Assembly: GCA_002238865.1 (NCBI GenBank)
Contig: MPNE01000003.1
Span: 145,019-209,018, forward strand
Origin: Gemmatimonadetes bacterium bin94
GTDB lineage: Bacteria > Gemmatimonadota > Gemmatimonadetes > Longimicrobiales > Gaopeijiaceae
Direction: 5' to 3'
DNA length: 64,000 nucleotides
Part shown: positions 18,000 to 27,804 of the stretch, one piece after another
How positions within the stretch are numbered: the stretch's first letter is position 1
Layout: each line of letters opens with the position of its first letter
Notes under the pieces: model-generated
Databases searched by the model: none
What the model was told of the DNA's origin: nothing
Seen by the model: only the letters and a program-made list of their open reading frames with translations
Made by a program: the position numbers and the translations under genes

Positions 18000-20900
18000 T
18001 CAGGACGGGAGGCGGAGGAGATCCGAGGTCAGGAGGAAACGCCCGAAGACGTTGAGCTGCAGCTGGGTCGTGCCCGCACGCTGACCCACAAAGGAGCGCC
18101 GGTCCACATAGCGAAGCCGCATCCCCAGCTGGAAATCGCGAACCGACGAGTCGACCGAAAGGGAACCGATGCGCTCCAGCTGGTCGATGAATGCCACGCA
18201 CGGACTGTAAGGATTGGGGATTCTGCACTGCACCTCGTCGCCGTAGGTCATGTCCATCGTGATGCGGAGCGGCACCCCCCGTTCCCGGAAGGCCCGCAGG
18301 GGCGAGCGGAAGGAAGCGGAAACCCGAATCGAGTGCCGGTCACGCCGCCGTCTGGTGTCGCCGGTGGGATCGTAGCTCTCTCCCCGGTTCAGTGTTCCAT
18401 CGTAGCTCAGCGTCAACCCTCGAACGAACGCCAGCGTGACGGCCATGGGGACCTCGCGGTCCTCGCGGAAGCGATCCTGCTGCGTGCCTGCACCGAACTC
18501 CAGGCTGCGCGTAACCCTTCGGTATCCCGAGCTCAGAGACAGCCGTTCCACCGCCACGGACACGAATCCGGGCAACGCCACGTCGCCGACCGACGCTCGC
18601 AGATCGGGCCATACGCGCTGCAGGTCTTCGCGGTCGGAACGGGTATCCAGGGTCCCGTTGCGGGCCCGGTCGAAGCTCAGCCCGACAGAAGCGGAACCCG
18701 GCAGCCTGAGTCCGCCACGCACATTGATCCGGTCGCGCTCGCTGAGCGTAGACGCCGAATCGGCACCGACCATCAGAAAATCATCCCGACCGCCCCACCC
18801 CAGCTGGTAGAAGGCGCCAGGGTCGACGGCCTCCCGGTTGAACCGCGATGTGAGGCCGTTCGAGTAGGTGACCGCGAGTGGTTCGAAGGACCGGGCCCAC
18901 CACGGGGACGCGGTACCCCCACCGGCCTCCTCGGCCATGCGACCGGGGTCGATCGAGAAGTTGGCCGTAAGGTTGCGCTGTCCGTCGACGTTTCGGAGCA
19001 GCGCCAGCGCGGAGTCCACAGGGGTGTGACGGGTGCCGATCAGGTCGGCGTTGCGTTCCGACAGATAGATCGTGGTCACCTGGACGCTGCTCCGCGCCCA
19101 CTCGGTAAGGCGGGGCTGGAAGGCCAGCCGCGTCCTCACGTGCCGATTCACCTCCCAGCCAAAGTCGACCCCCGACACCTGCCTCCTCTCGCCGGAGAGC
19201 AGCTCTCGGCTGTCGGGGTCGCCGGCCAGCTCCTCCACAGCCAGGAGGTCCCGCCCGCTAAGCAGGTCGGCCGTCGCGATCAGGGACTCGACGGGTCGAA
19301 AGCCCACCCGGGCGGACGCCGTCACGAGCCGCCGGGGCGCCAGCGTTGCGGTCGCCAGCGAGTCTCCCCCGGTCCGGATGATCCTGTCGAAGCGAAGCGT
19401 ACTCAGGTCGCGGTTCAGCAATTCGCTCTCGAGGCCGAAGCTCTCCGGAGTCCAGCGCAGCCGGGCACCGGCGATCCGCTCCTCGAGAAAGGAGGGCAGG
19501 ATGGCCCGCAGCACGGACCGCACGGCCCCGGGGAAGATCGGGAAGTCATGGCGAACCGGAGTGGCGGCGTATCCGACGAGGGCGTCGACGCCGGACCCGT
19601 CGCTCTCGGTTGTAATCGTGCGCAGGCTGGACCGCACCATGCCCGCCCGCACATCGAGACCACCGAGTACGGCACTCCAGAAGCCCCCATCCTCCGGCGC
19701 AGGTCTTCGCAGCGAGAAGTCGATTCGCGAGCGGCTGAAACCCGGGTTTCGCAGGCCCTCCAGCCGGTCGGCGCGGACATCGCTGCGGCCAAGGAAGATC
19801 GGCGACTGGGTCTCGCGCTCGTGGGTGACCGAGAGGGGCGCCTCCAGACCCCACGAACCCGGGGCAAACCGAGCCAGCTGCACCGTGGCATTGACGTCCA
19901 GGATGCGGTCGTCCTGGAAGGTGGGCGTCGCGCGCAACTGGCGAAAATACCCGCCACGGCTGCGGAAGCTGGCCCGCGACTGCAGGAACTCTCCACCCCG
20001 GACTTCGGCGTCGAATGCCGAAACCAGCCCCGCGTCCCGGATTCCGCGACCGAGACGGAGTTCGTCCACCCATATCTCGCCGGAGATCGGGGCTCCCGAC
20101 TCGTTCACCACACCGAGGCTGATCTCCCGAACCGAGGCCAGGTTGGGGGCCCGGCCACGGTCCTGCAGAACGACCGCGTACACCGAATCGGCCGACCAGA
20201 GAACGAGTGGCGAGTCACCCGGCATCCCGGGGGCGAGAATCAGCTGCTCCTCGGCGCGCCGCCGCAGCGTGAGCCACTCGTCGAACCGGATGACGACCTC
20301 GGGCAACCAGTCCTCTTCCCGCACCATCCCCGGCACGTCCGTCCGATCCAGTCGGGCCCGGTACAGGTAGAAATTCCTGTCGTCGGTTCCGATCTTGACA
20401 AAGAAGTAGGCGGGGGTTTCCAGTCCGAAGTCGCCGTCCGCGGCGACGGCCCACAGCCGGGCCTCCTGGTAGGAGAGGAAGTCACGGGGGCGTTGGGGGA
20501 ACCGGTTGTAGACCTCGACTCTGTCGCCAGGCTGCACACCCTCGAATCCGATGGACAGAGAGCGCTCGTTGAACTCGATTCCCTGCCCTCCGAACGCCGC
20601 CGTCGGGTCGTCGAGCTGCTCGATTACGCCCGGCGGAGAGGCGTAGGCATCGCCGACCGTCAGCCGGGAGACCGGGCTCACCTCCACCCGGCCCATCACC
20701 GACACGGTGTCCCCGCCCACTCCGGTGAGCACCCCCGTCAGGGACCGCTTGATCCACGTCGACCCCACGATCCCCATGCGTGCGAGCACGAACGAGTCAC
20801 GGCGCTTGCCGGCCACGGTCAGCCGCAGGTGCCGAACGGCGCGCAACTCCGCGTCGGTGATGGAGCCGCCCACGTCGAGGCCCGACGGGTCTCGCAGCGG

Positions 20901-23900
20901 AATCCGATAGAGGCGGAACGCGGTCCCCGTCTCGTCCCTGTCCCGGACCAGGAAGGGCGAGGATCCGTCCAGGCGGATCACGAATCGGCGATACCGCTCC
21001 AGCGTGTCCAGGTTCCCGTCCTCGTCCAGATCCTCCGAATCGGGGCGGCCGTTGCCTCGCGTGCAGTTGGCGTTGGGATCGCCCAGGCGGTACACGCGGG
21101 CCCGTTCGCCGAAACAGTCCTCGTCCCACACCCCCCGTCCATCCGCGATCCTCCCCCAGACTTCACCCCGCCGGGGATCGGCTTCCTGGTCCAGGATCCC
21201 CAGCCCCCAGGGTACCCCCGACACCGGCTTCACTCCGTTCACGGCACCGATGGTATCGACAAAGAGCGCATCCTCGCTCACGATCCCGAGATCGAGCACC
21301 AGGCTGAGGAAGTCCCCGTCGCGCACGTAGAACTCGACGAAGTCACTCTTCGTGAGGTCGGTGCCGGTAGGACTGAGGACGGTGGTGATCGACGACCATC
21401 CACCCCTCCCCTCCTCGTCGCCGCTCTCCGGCTGGAAACGAACGAAGAGCCCCGGCTCCCGCACCGCGCTCCCCGTGATCCGGATCTGCTGGTCGATATC
21501 GGCACTGGGGTTGAACCCCTGGAACACGTCCAGACTGTCGCCGCCCACGTCTTCGGTCACCCATGTGTGCTGCCACGTGAGTGTCGCCAGGGTGGCAGGC
21601 GAAAACTCCGGCGGCAGCACATCTTCCGCCCCGTCCGTGAAGGCGGGCATGCTCCCGCGGCGCCAATCCTGACCCTGGACCGAGAGGGAGCGGGCGTTGA
21701 CGCCATCGTAGTCGTCCAGGTAGACGTCCCCCTGGGTGTTCGGATTCGGCAGGGAGACCGCGGTCTCACCCGACAGGTGGACGGACGACTGCCCACCCGC
21801 GTCCAGCCCCGGCACCGCGTTCAGCAGGCGTGTGAGAACGGGAGCGTCCAGGTTGACTGCGCCGTTGACCGCGCCGAGGCCCACCGCCCCGGCTTCCACG
21901 CCGAGCTGCGGTCGCCTCACCAGTTCGTCCTCGGTCTGGTAGAGACCGGTCAGGTTGAGGGCGCCGTAGTCTCCGAGGTCGTAGCTGGCGTTCAACCCGA
22001 AGACCGAAGAGGAAGCCACCTGGAAAAAGCTGCGCTGCTCCCAGGTCACGTCCAGCACCCGCCCCGGATTCGCGGCCAGGAGGGCGTCCGGACCGACGAG
22101 GGTCAACTGGCCCACGTCATAGTCGATCACGTAGTCCACGTCGCGGAGCAGCGCACGGTCGCCCAGGGTGACTCGCTCCGTGCCCTCCCGGATCCCCACC
22201 GCACCCAGGGCAAACGAGGAAAGAAGTCCTTCGCCCCGCACCTCGTACGTCAGGTTCAGGCGGAACACACCGCCGTTCTCGCGTTCGAACGGGTCGGGGT
22301 CCCTGTAGATGCGCGCGTTCCGGTTGTCCCCCAGGATTCTGCGGACCTCCACCGAGTCGACTGCGAGACTCGTCAGCGGAGGAGGATACGCGAACGGCTC
22401 GAGTGTCGGAAAGATGATGAACGTCCCCGAGACGGGGGGCTGATCCTCGAACGAGTCCAGCGCCGGGCGGTACAACTGTGACAGATCGAGCCGGTCGACG
22501 GGCGACTCCTCGTCCAGGCCGAAGAGGCGCAGATAGGTCAGGTCGTCGCCGTTCGGGCGGCGGGCGAACGTCCGTCCCGCGCTCTCCTCTCCAAGGGACA
22601 CCGTGAGTCCGACCGAGCCCGGATCCACCTCTCCGGACGACGAAACCCTGTAGACCTGGTGCATCTCCATCCGCCACGTCGGCTGGCCGGGCTGGTGCTG
22701 GGCGGACGAGGCCTTGAGCAGCTGGAGCCGAGGTCTCCCCCCGCTGCGGTAGATGCGCTCGGGGTTGTAGGTGCCGATGGTGTCTCCCGCCGCGGTGATG
22801 TAGGTGACGGCCAGGATTTCGCCGGGACTCAGGGGTGAGCGCAACGCGATCCAGAGACCGCTGGGATGCACCACGTAGTCCTGACCCGGCCGCAGGTAGC
22901 GGAACCACGCCGACTCGGTGACGGTGTCCGCTCCGGCCCCGGCGAACGCGTCGGCCTGAATGTACCCCTCGACCTGCTGCCGCGAGTACAGGTCGATCTC
23001 GGAACGGTACAGCTGGATCGGGTCCGCCCCGGGCGCGACGGACGGCGGGGCTCCGGACGGGGTGAGTCCGAGCGCGTCCACATGCGGGTAGTCGGGGAAG
23101 GCCGTCGGATCGAAGAGGAAGAAGAACTGCCCTTCGACGTAGTCCGCGTCGTCGAGCGCAAGCGTATCGGCCCGCGAGAAGTTCCGGCCCGATCCTTCGA
23201 GGCGAAAGCTCCGTGACGTCACCTCACCGTTCTGTTGCGCCCATACGGACTGGATGTCGACCGGGCCGGCTTCGAACGCGGCCTGAAAGCCGAAGTTCCC
23301 GGCGGGCACTGCTTCACGCAGGAATCGCGAAGGCGGGAGGTCGAAGCGAACGTCTCCGACCGCGAAACGTTGCAGAAACTCCCCCGAAAGCCCCCGGTAG
23401 TTGATGTTGACCCGGTTGGCCCCCTGGAATTCACGCGTCTGGTCGTAGTCGACGTCCACCACAATGCGATCGGTGATCGTCCCGTCGGCGTCGGCCGCGA
23501 ACTGGATGTCGGGGGTGATCTGGGGAAGCAGCGAGACTTCGCACGTCACCTGGACGGTTTCGTCACAGGGCCGGTACTGCGCCCAGTCTCCCCCGAACTG
23601 TCCGGTACCCCTGAGCGAGAACCCGAGATCGGCGAATTCATTGACGAACCTCGAAGGCGCCGTGGCGCGGCGGCCCGGAAGCGAGCCTTCTGCCGGGTCC
23701 GGAACGTCCCCGTAGCCGATGACGCGCCCCAGGGTGCCGAAGCGGAAAAGAGGTTCCCGGTCCCAATCCGGCCGTGCAAGGGCGGGGAGACGGGCGGCGG
23801 CGAAGGCGGGGGGGGGAAGTGCGGCGATGGCGGCCCCGAACCGGGTAACGGGTATGCGGGCCCTGCCGAGCCGCACGAAGGGTACCGCGGGCGCGGGTGG

Positions 23901-24113
23901 CGAGAGCAGGGGGGGAAGCGGTTGCCGCAACTGGGGGATGATCCAGAGCAGCGTGTCGGCGACGGGTGGCCGCCGCTCCTGTGCAGTTCCGTCCCCCGGT
24001 GCCATGAGCCCGGCCCCGGCAGAGCACAGGATCGACAGCGCCGTCACATGGCGAAACCGGTCCGCGCGCCGCCCCAACCGGGTGAGAACATGCCGGGACC
24101 GGTTATGTTTCAT
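18000..24113 (-). CDS. SprA/Sov-like outer-membrane translocon protein
   Basis: A 2037-aa protein with an N-terminal signal region and predominantly beta-strand sequence. Parts resemble SprA, the giant barrel of the type IX secretion system: the paired segments LQRFAVGDVRFDLPPSRFL and FGFQAAFEAGPVDIQSVW, the LDDYDGVNARSLSVQGQDWR region, and the WVDELRLGRGIRDAG motif followed by strand-rich repeats to the C-terminus. Flavobacterial SprA is somewhat longer (about 2400 aa). By homology it would form a very large outer-membrane channel exporting folded proteins. No other T9SS gene (porV, gldKLMN) is in the window, so the system assignment is by homology only. Confidence 0.8.
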   Translation of the reverse strand: MKHNRSRHVLTRLGRRADRFRHVTALSILCSAGAGLMAPGDGTAQERRPPVADTLLWIIPQLRQPLPPLLSPPAPAVPFVRLGRARIPVTRFGAAIAALPPPAFAAARLPALARPDWDREPLFRFGTLGRVIGYGDVPDPAEGSLPGRRATAPSRFVNEFADLGFSLRGTGQFGGDWAQYRPCDETVQVTCEVSLLPQITPDIQFAADADGTITDRIVVDVDYDQTREFQGANRVNINYRGLSGEFLQRFAVGDVRFDLPPSRFLREAVPAGNFGFQAAFEAGPVDIQSVWAQQNGEVTSRSFRLEGSGRNFSRADTLALDDADYVEGQFFFLFDPTAFPDYPHVDALGLTPSGAPPSVAPGADPIQLYRSEIDLYSRQQVEGYIQADAFAGAGADTVTESAWFRYLRPGQDYVVHPSGLWIALRSPLSPGEILAVTYITAAGDTIGTYNPERIYRSGGRPRLQLLKASSAQHQPGQPTWRMEMHQVYRVSSSGEVDPGSVGLTVSLGEESAGRTFARRPNGDDLTYLRLFGLDEESPVDRLDLSQLYRPALDSFEDQPPVSGTFIIFPTLEPFAYPPPLTSLAVDSVEVRRILGDNRNARIYRDPDPFERENGGVFRLNLTYEVRGEGLLSSFALGAVGIREGTERVTLGDRALLRDVDYVIDYDVGQLTLVGPDALLAANPGRVLDVTWEQRSFFQVASSSVFGLNASYDLGDYGALNLTGLYQTEDELVRRPQLGVEAGAVGLGAVNGAVNLDAPVLTRLLNAVPGLDAGGQSSVHLSGETAVSLPNPNTQGDVYLDDYDGVNARSLSVQGQDWRRGSMPAFTDGAEDVLPPEFSPATLATLTWQHTWVTEDVGGDSLDVFQGFNPSADIDQQIRITGSAVREPGLFVRFQPESGDEEGRGGWSSITTVLSPTGTDLTKSDFVEFYVRDGDFLSLVLDLGIVSEDALFVDTIGAVNGVKPVSGVPWGLGILDQEADPRRGEVWGRIADGRGVWDEDCFGERARVYRLGDPNANCTRGNGRPDSEDLDEDGNLDTLERYRRFVIRLDGSSPFLVRDRDETGTAFRLYRIPLRDPSGLDVGGSITDAELRAVRHLRLTVAGKRRDSFVLARMGIVGSTWIKRSLTGVLTGVGGDTVSVMGRVEVSPVSRLTVGDAYASPPGVIEQLDDPTAAFGGQGIEFNERSLSIGFEGVQPGDRVEVYNRFPQRPRDFLSYQEARLWAVAADGDFGLETPAYFFVKIGTDDRNFYLYRARLDRTDVPGMVREEDWLPEVVIRFDEWLTLRRRAEEQLILAPGMPGDSPLVLWSADSVYAVVLQDRGRAPNLASVREISLGVVNESGAPISGEIWVDELRLGRGIRDAGLVSAFDAEVRGGEFLQSRASFRSRGGYFRQLRATPTFQDDRILDVNATVQLARFAPGSWGLEAPLSVTHERETQSPIFLGRSDVRADRLEGLRNPGFSRSRIDFSLRRPAPEDGGFWSAVLGGLDVRAGMVRSSLRTITTESDGSGVDALVGYAATPVRHDFPIFPGAVRSVLRAILPSFLEERIAGARLRWTPESFGLESELLNRDLSTLRFDRIIRTGGDSLATATLAPRRLVTASARVGFRPVESLIATADLLSGRDLLAVEELAGDPDSRELLSGERRQVSGVDFGWEVNRHVRTRLAFQPRLTEWARSSVQVTTIYLSERNADLIGTRHTPVDSALALLRNVDGQRNLTANFSIDPGRMAEEAGGGTASPWWARSFEPLAVTYSNGLTSRFNREAVDPGAFYQLGWGGRDDFLMVGADSASTLSERDRINVRGGLRLPGSASVGLSFDRARNGTLDTRSDREDLQRVWPDLRASVGDVALPGFVSVAVERLSLSSGYRRVTRSLEFGAGTQQDRFREDREVPMAVTLAFVRGLTLSYDGTLNRGESYDPTGDTRRRRDRHSIRVSASFRSPLRAFRERGVPLRITMDMTYGDEVQCRIPNPYSPCVAFIDQLERIGSLSVDSSVRDFQLGMRLRYVDRRSFVGQRAGTTQLQLNVFGRFLLTSDLLRLPS

Positions 24114-24200
24114 GATTCAGGCCGACAACCCACGGGAGCTCCCCCGAGTCATAGGAGTATCCCCCGACAAAGCCGGCTCGAGAGCCCAACCCGACCGAAC

Positions 24201-25628
24201 ATGACAATCCTCACCCGCTACCTGATCCGCTCACACGTGGGTCCCTTTCTGTTCACCTTCAGCCTTCTCACCGGGCTGCTGTTTCTCAACACGGTCACCA
24301 GGCTGTTGCAGGATCTCGTCGGAAAAGGGCTCCCCGGGGAAGTGATCCTCGAAGCCCTCGTCCTCTCCTTCCCGCACACTGTGGCGCTGACCCTCCCCAT
24401 GGCCGTCCTCCCGGCGGTTCTGTACACCTTCAGCGAATTGGCGACGGCAAGCGAGGTCGTGGCCATGTCCGGGAGCGGCGTCCAGCCCCGCAGACTCTTC
24501 CTGCCGGTTCTGCTCCTTGGAGTCGTCCTCAGTGGAATCACATACACCTTCAATGACCGAATACTCCCCGAGGCGAATCACCAGCTGAAAAACCTTCGCA
24601 ACTCCATTCGCCAGAAGAGTCCCACCTTCCAACTTCGAGAACGTGTGGTCAACCTCATCGAGGCGGGGAACGGTCTCGGTCCCTACTACATGAGGGTCGA
24701 CAACATCGACCCCATGTCCAACGAGCTGACCGATGTCGTCATCTATGATATGAGCCAACAGGGCGTTCGGCGCACGACCTACGCCGAGCGGGGCAACATG
24801 CAACTGGACGCCGCCTTCACCGACCTTCAGCTGCGCCTTCACAAAGGGCACACCTACGAAGTCGGCAGCGGCGACATCGGCAGCTTTCAGCAGACCGGCT
24901 TCGAGCAGCAGCTGTACATGCTGCGCGGAGTTGGCGATGTCTTCGAGGATCTGGGGGACAACCAGCGCAGCGACCGGGAGATGTCGGTGGCCCTGCTGCG
25001 CGATTCGGCGGCGGCCAAACGGCTCGCAATCGATTCGATCAGAGAGGAATCGCGCGCGAATGCGGTCGGGGCCGTTCAGCGCGCACTGGGGCGGGGTCCA
25101 GCCTCCGATTCCGTTCGCTCCGCAGGACCCGGTTTCGCCAAGACGATGGCCCTTTCGCAGGGCTCTCAGCTGGCCCCGGACGAAATCACGCGGACGGTCT
25201 CGGTCACCGCGCGCACCAACAATGCCCGCTTCGAGGCCTTGCGAAAACGTGCCAATCAGTACGGCGTCGAGATCCACAAGAAGCTTGTGATCGCCACCGC
25301 GTGCATGGTGTTCGTCCTGATCGGCGTGCCCGTGGGCATCCGCTTTCCGCGCGGGGGCGTAAGCATGGTCATCGTCGTATCCGCCGTGGTGATCGGAGTC
25401 TACCAGTACGGCCTCACAACGGGCGAGGACTGGGCCGACCGCGACCTTGCCGCCCCGTTCTGGACCATGTGGGCGCCGAGCCTGATCTTCCTTGTGGTCG
25501 GGATCCTGCTGGTCTCCCGCATGGGCAGGTGGACGGCCACCGCGCGCGAAAGCGGCTGGCGCGAGATCTGGACCGCGGCCAGGGCCCTTGCCGGCAGGGT
25601 CCTCCGGCGCCGGAGATCGCCCGCGTGA
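24201..25628 (+). CDS. lptF: LPS export permease LptF
   Basis: A 475-aa YjgP/YjgQ family permease. It has two membrane segments at the N-terminus (from MTILTRYLIRSHVGPFLFTF), a large periplasmic beta-jellyroll region with YYMRVDNIDPMSNELTDVVI, and further helices from KKLVIATACMVFVLIGVPVG to the C-terminus. LptF and LptG form the transmembrane core of the LptB2FG ABC exporter that extracts LPS from the inner membrane toward LptC. The ATG at 24201 is preferred although the frame is open far upstream. It diverges from the SprA gene with an 87-bp shared control region. This gene implies an LPS-bearing diderm. Confidence 0.88.
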   Translation: MTILTRYLIRSHVGPFLFTFSLLTGLLFLNTVTRLLQDLVGKGLPGEVILEALVLSFPHTVALTLPMAVLPAVLYTFSELATASEVVAMSGSGVQPRRLFLPVLLLGVVLSGITYTFNDRILPEANHQLKNLRNSIRQKSPTFQLRERVVNLIEAGNGLGPYYMRVDNIDPMSNELTDVVIYDMSQQGVRRTTYAERGNMQLDAAFTDLQLRLHKGHTYEVGSGDIGSFQQTGFEQQLYMLRGVGDVFEDLGDNQRSDREMSVALLRDSAAAKRLAIDSIREESRANAVGAVQRALGRGPASDSVRSAGPGFAKTMALSQGSQLAPDEITRTVSVTARTNNARFEALRKRANQYGVEIHKKLVIATACMVFVLIGVPVGIRFPRGGVSMVIVVSAVVIGVYQYGLTTGEDWADRDLAAPFWTMWAPSLIFLVVGILLVSRMGRWTATARESGWREIWTAARALAGRVLRRRRSPA

Positions 25629-26692
25629 TCCGGACCCTGGACCGCATGGTGGGTCTTACGTTCACCTGGCTGTTCATGGTGTTCGTGTTGAGCGTGCCGA
25701 TCCTGTTCATCCTCGGTGACCTGTCCGATCAGCAGGGACGTTTCCTCGACCGGGGCCTCTCCGTACTGGACATCGCGCATGGATACCTCTTCATGTATCC
25801 CCACTTCATCCTCTGGTCCGCACCGGTCGCGGCTCTCATCGCCGCGGTCTTCACCGTCCATTCCATGACCACCCACCGGGAAATCCAGGCGGCCAAGGCG
25901 GGTGGCATCTCCTTCCACCGTCTCGTCGCGCCCCTGTGGCCGGTGGGTGCGGCGCTGACCGGCGGCGCGTTCCTTCTGGCCTCCATCGTCCCCGGCGCGA
26001 ACCAGAGGGCAGCGGAGATCTTCGGGGAGCGGGAGATGCGAAGGGAATGGCGGCACGACTTCGTCTACCAGACGGAAACCGAAGAGACGCTGAGCGTGCA
26101 ACAGCTGTTCATCGCGTCGAATTCGATGGACGGCGTGCTGATGGAGAAATGGGAGGAAGACGGGTCGCTCAGCCACGTGTGGGCCGACGAGGCAGTCTTC
26201 GCCGAGGGTCAGGGCTGGACCTTCCGCCAGGGGTACCTGCGGCTGATCCGCCCCGGAGGAACCGAGACCACGTACGCCTTCGAGCGCTATCGCCCTCTCG
26301 AACTCACCGTCGCCCCGGAGGAGCTGCTCGACGACCCCCCCGAAGAAGAAGAGATGAGTTACGGCGAACTGGGACGCCAGGCCGCGGCCGTATACCGTTC
26401 GGGCGGCGACCCCAGGGAGCTCCTGGTGGCGCGCGAACAGAAGCTGGCGATCCCCGCGGCCATCCTGGTGATCGTCCTCTTCGGCACGCCGCTGGCCACC
26501 ACCGTCGAGAAGGGGGGTGCGGCTTTCGGTGTCGGCGTGTCCCTGGGTTCGACCCTGCTGTATATCCTCCTTCTCAGACTGTTCGGAGCCATCGGCGCGG
26601 CGGGGGGGATACCACCCTTCTGGGCTGCCTGGACACCCAACGTCCTGTTCCTCGCCGTCGGGATCGTCCTCCTCTTCCGGGTTCGGACCTAG
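25625..26692 (+). CDS. lptG: LPS export permease LptG
   Basis: A 355-aa partner of LptF. Start chosen as GTG at 25625, overlapping the lptF stop by 4 bases (GTGA), which indicates translational coupling; an ATG at 25646 is an alternative. N-terminal segments MVGLTFTWLFMVFVLSVP and YLFMYPHFILWSAPVAALI are typical of LptG. The central periplasmic jellyroll (SMDGVLMEKWEEDGSLSH) is followed by membrane helices beginning LAIPAAILVIVLFGTPLA. The two permease halves line the LPS path. LptB is not encoded here. Confidence 0.85.
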   Translation: MIRTLDRMVGLTFTWLFMVFVLSVPILFILGDLSDQQGRFLDRGLSVLDIAHGYLFMYPHFILWSAPVAALIAAVFTVHSMTTHREIQAAKAGGISFHRLVAPLWPVGAALTGGAFLLASIVPGANQRAAEIFGEREMRREWRHDFVYQTETEETLSVQQLFIASNSMDGVLMEKWEEDGSLSHVWADEAVFAEGQGWTFRQGYLRLIRPGGTETTYAFERYRPLELTVAPEELLDDPPEEEEMSYGELGRQAAAVYRSGGDPRELLVAREQKLAIPAAILVIVLFGTPLATTVEKGGAAFGVGVSLGSTLLYILLLRLFGAIGAAGGIPPFWAAWTPNVLFLAVGIVLLFRVRT

Positions 26693-26720
26693 TCGGACCC
26701 GGCCCGGCCAAACCAGCTGG

Positions 26721-27674
26721 CTACGTCGAGTCGGCTCGCTGGCCAGGCGTCCCCCGGCCCTTCAAGAACCCCGGCGCGAACTCCCCGAAGCACACCTCCT
26801 CCACCGGTCCGCGCAGCCGCACCGTCCAATCAGGATCCACGTCGACCTCCATCGCGCCCCCCTCCATCCGAACCGTGACCGGTCCGGCCGGCACCAGCCC
26901 CAACCTCACGGCGGCGGACGCGGCGGCGCACGCCGACGTCCCCGACGCGGAGGTCGGCCCCACTCCCCGCTCCCAGATCCGGATCGCAATCTCCCGCCCG
27001 GCCGGGGCGTCCGCGAACTGGACGTTGGCGCCTCGAGGGAAGGCCTCGCTGGTACCGATCATCGGGCCGTAGTGCTCCACCTCGCTTCGCGCCCACGACC
27101 TGCGAAAGGCAACCGCATGCGGATTGCCCACTGCCACGGGAACCACCTCCACCACATCGGCGGCCGCTCCACCCCCTCCCCGGCCGCGACCGCCCGACGG
27201 CCGCATCAGCTTGAGCGCAACCCTGCCCCGCTCGTTCACGCGAGCCCGCGCCACGAACGGCGGCCCCGTCGGGAAGGTGATCCTTCCCATGTCCGCGCGC
27301 GCGTCGTAGACCCCCTGCGCATCGGGGCCGGCTACCTCCAACCGGATCCGGTCGCCACCCACCGTGACGAAAAAAGGACCATCACCCGCGCGTCCCAGAT
27401 GTTTCATGTAGACGCCCGCGATCCGGAGCCCGTTGCCGCTGCGCTCGAACTCGCCGCCGTCGGGGTTGAACATGCGCAGCCTCGTCTCCGCTCCCCTCGC
27501 GGTGGACTCGACCACCACCAGGCCGTCGGCACCGGGGCCGCGCCAGCGGTCGCAGATACGCCGGATCAGCTCGGTGGTCAGCGAGGGGCCGGCGCCTTCC
27601 TCGAAGACCAGATAGTCGTTGCCGTGGCCGTGCGCCTTGAAGAAGCGCGGATGTACGCTCAGGGGTGTTCGCAA
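26721..27674 (-). CDS. DapF-family epimerase homologue lacking both catalytic cysteines
   Basis: A 317-aa protein of the diaminopimelate epimerase fold: FKAHGHGNDYLVFE at the N-terminus, FNPDGGEFERSGNGLR in the first half-domain, then VAVGNPHAVAF and WERGVGPTSASGTSACAAA in the second. In authentic DapF the two half-domains supply a catalytic Cys each, in NGxRC and ACGTGACA. Here these positions are Ile (NGLRI) and Ser (ASGTSA). It therefore probably cannot use the classical two-thiol racemisation. DapF-like proteins without the cysteines exist in other phyla, as I recall; their substrate is unknown to me. A Gly-rich insert (GGRGRGGGG) is also unusual. Confidence 0.75.
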   Translation of the reverse strand: MRTPLSVHPRFFKAHGHGNDYLVFEEGAGPSLTTELIRRICDRWRGPGADGLVVVESTARGAETRLRMFNPDGGEFERSGNGLRIAGVYMKHLGRAGDGPFFVTVGGDRIRLEVAGPDAQGVYDARADMGRITFPTGPPFVARARVNERGRVALKLMRPSGGRGRGGGGAAADVVEVVPVAVGNPHAVAFRRSWARSEVEHYGPMIGTSEAFPRGANVQFADAPAGREIAIRIWERGVGPTSASGTSACAAASAAVRLGLVPAGPVTVRMEGGAMEVDVDPDWTVRLRGPVEEVCFGEFAPGFLKGRGTPGQRADST

Positions 27675-27804
27675 CTTTTCCGGCCTCCGTCTCGTCCAGC
27701 CGATTGATCGCGGGTCTCCAGGTCAATGTACCGGAACCGCGGCGCCAAATGACATTGTGTTTTCCAAGGGCCCAGGAGGGTTCGATAGAGAGGAGTGGCG
27801 GCCG

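Noticed and set aside
18333..22481. 1382-aa open frame on the plus strand
   Set aside because: It is antisense to the SprA-like gene, Arg/Pro/Gly/His-rich with no domain; a GC-rich shadow frame.
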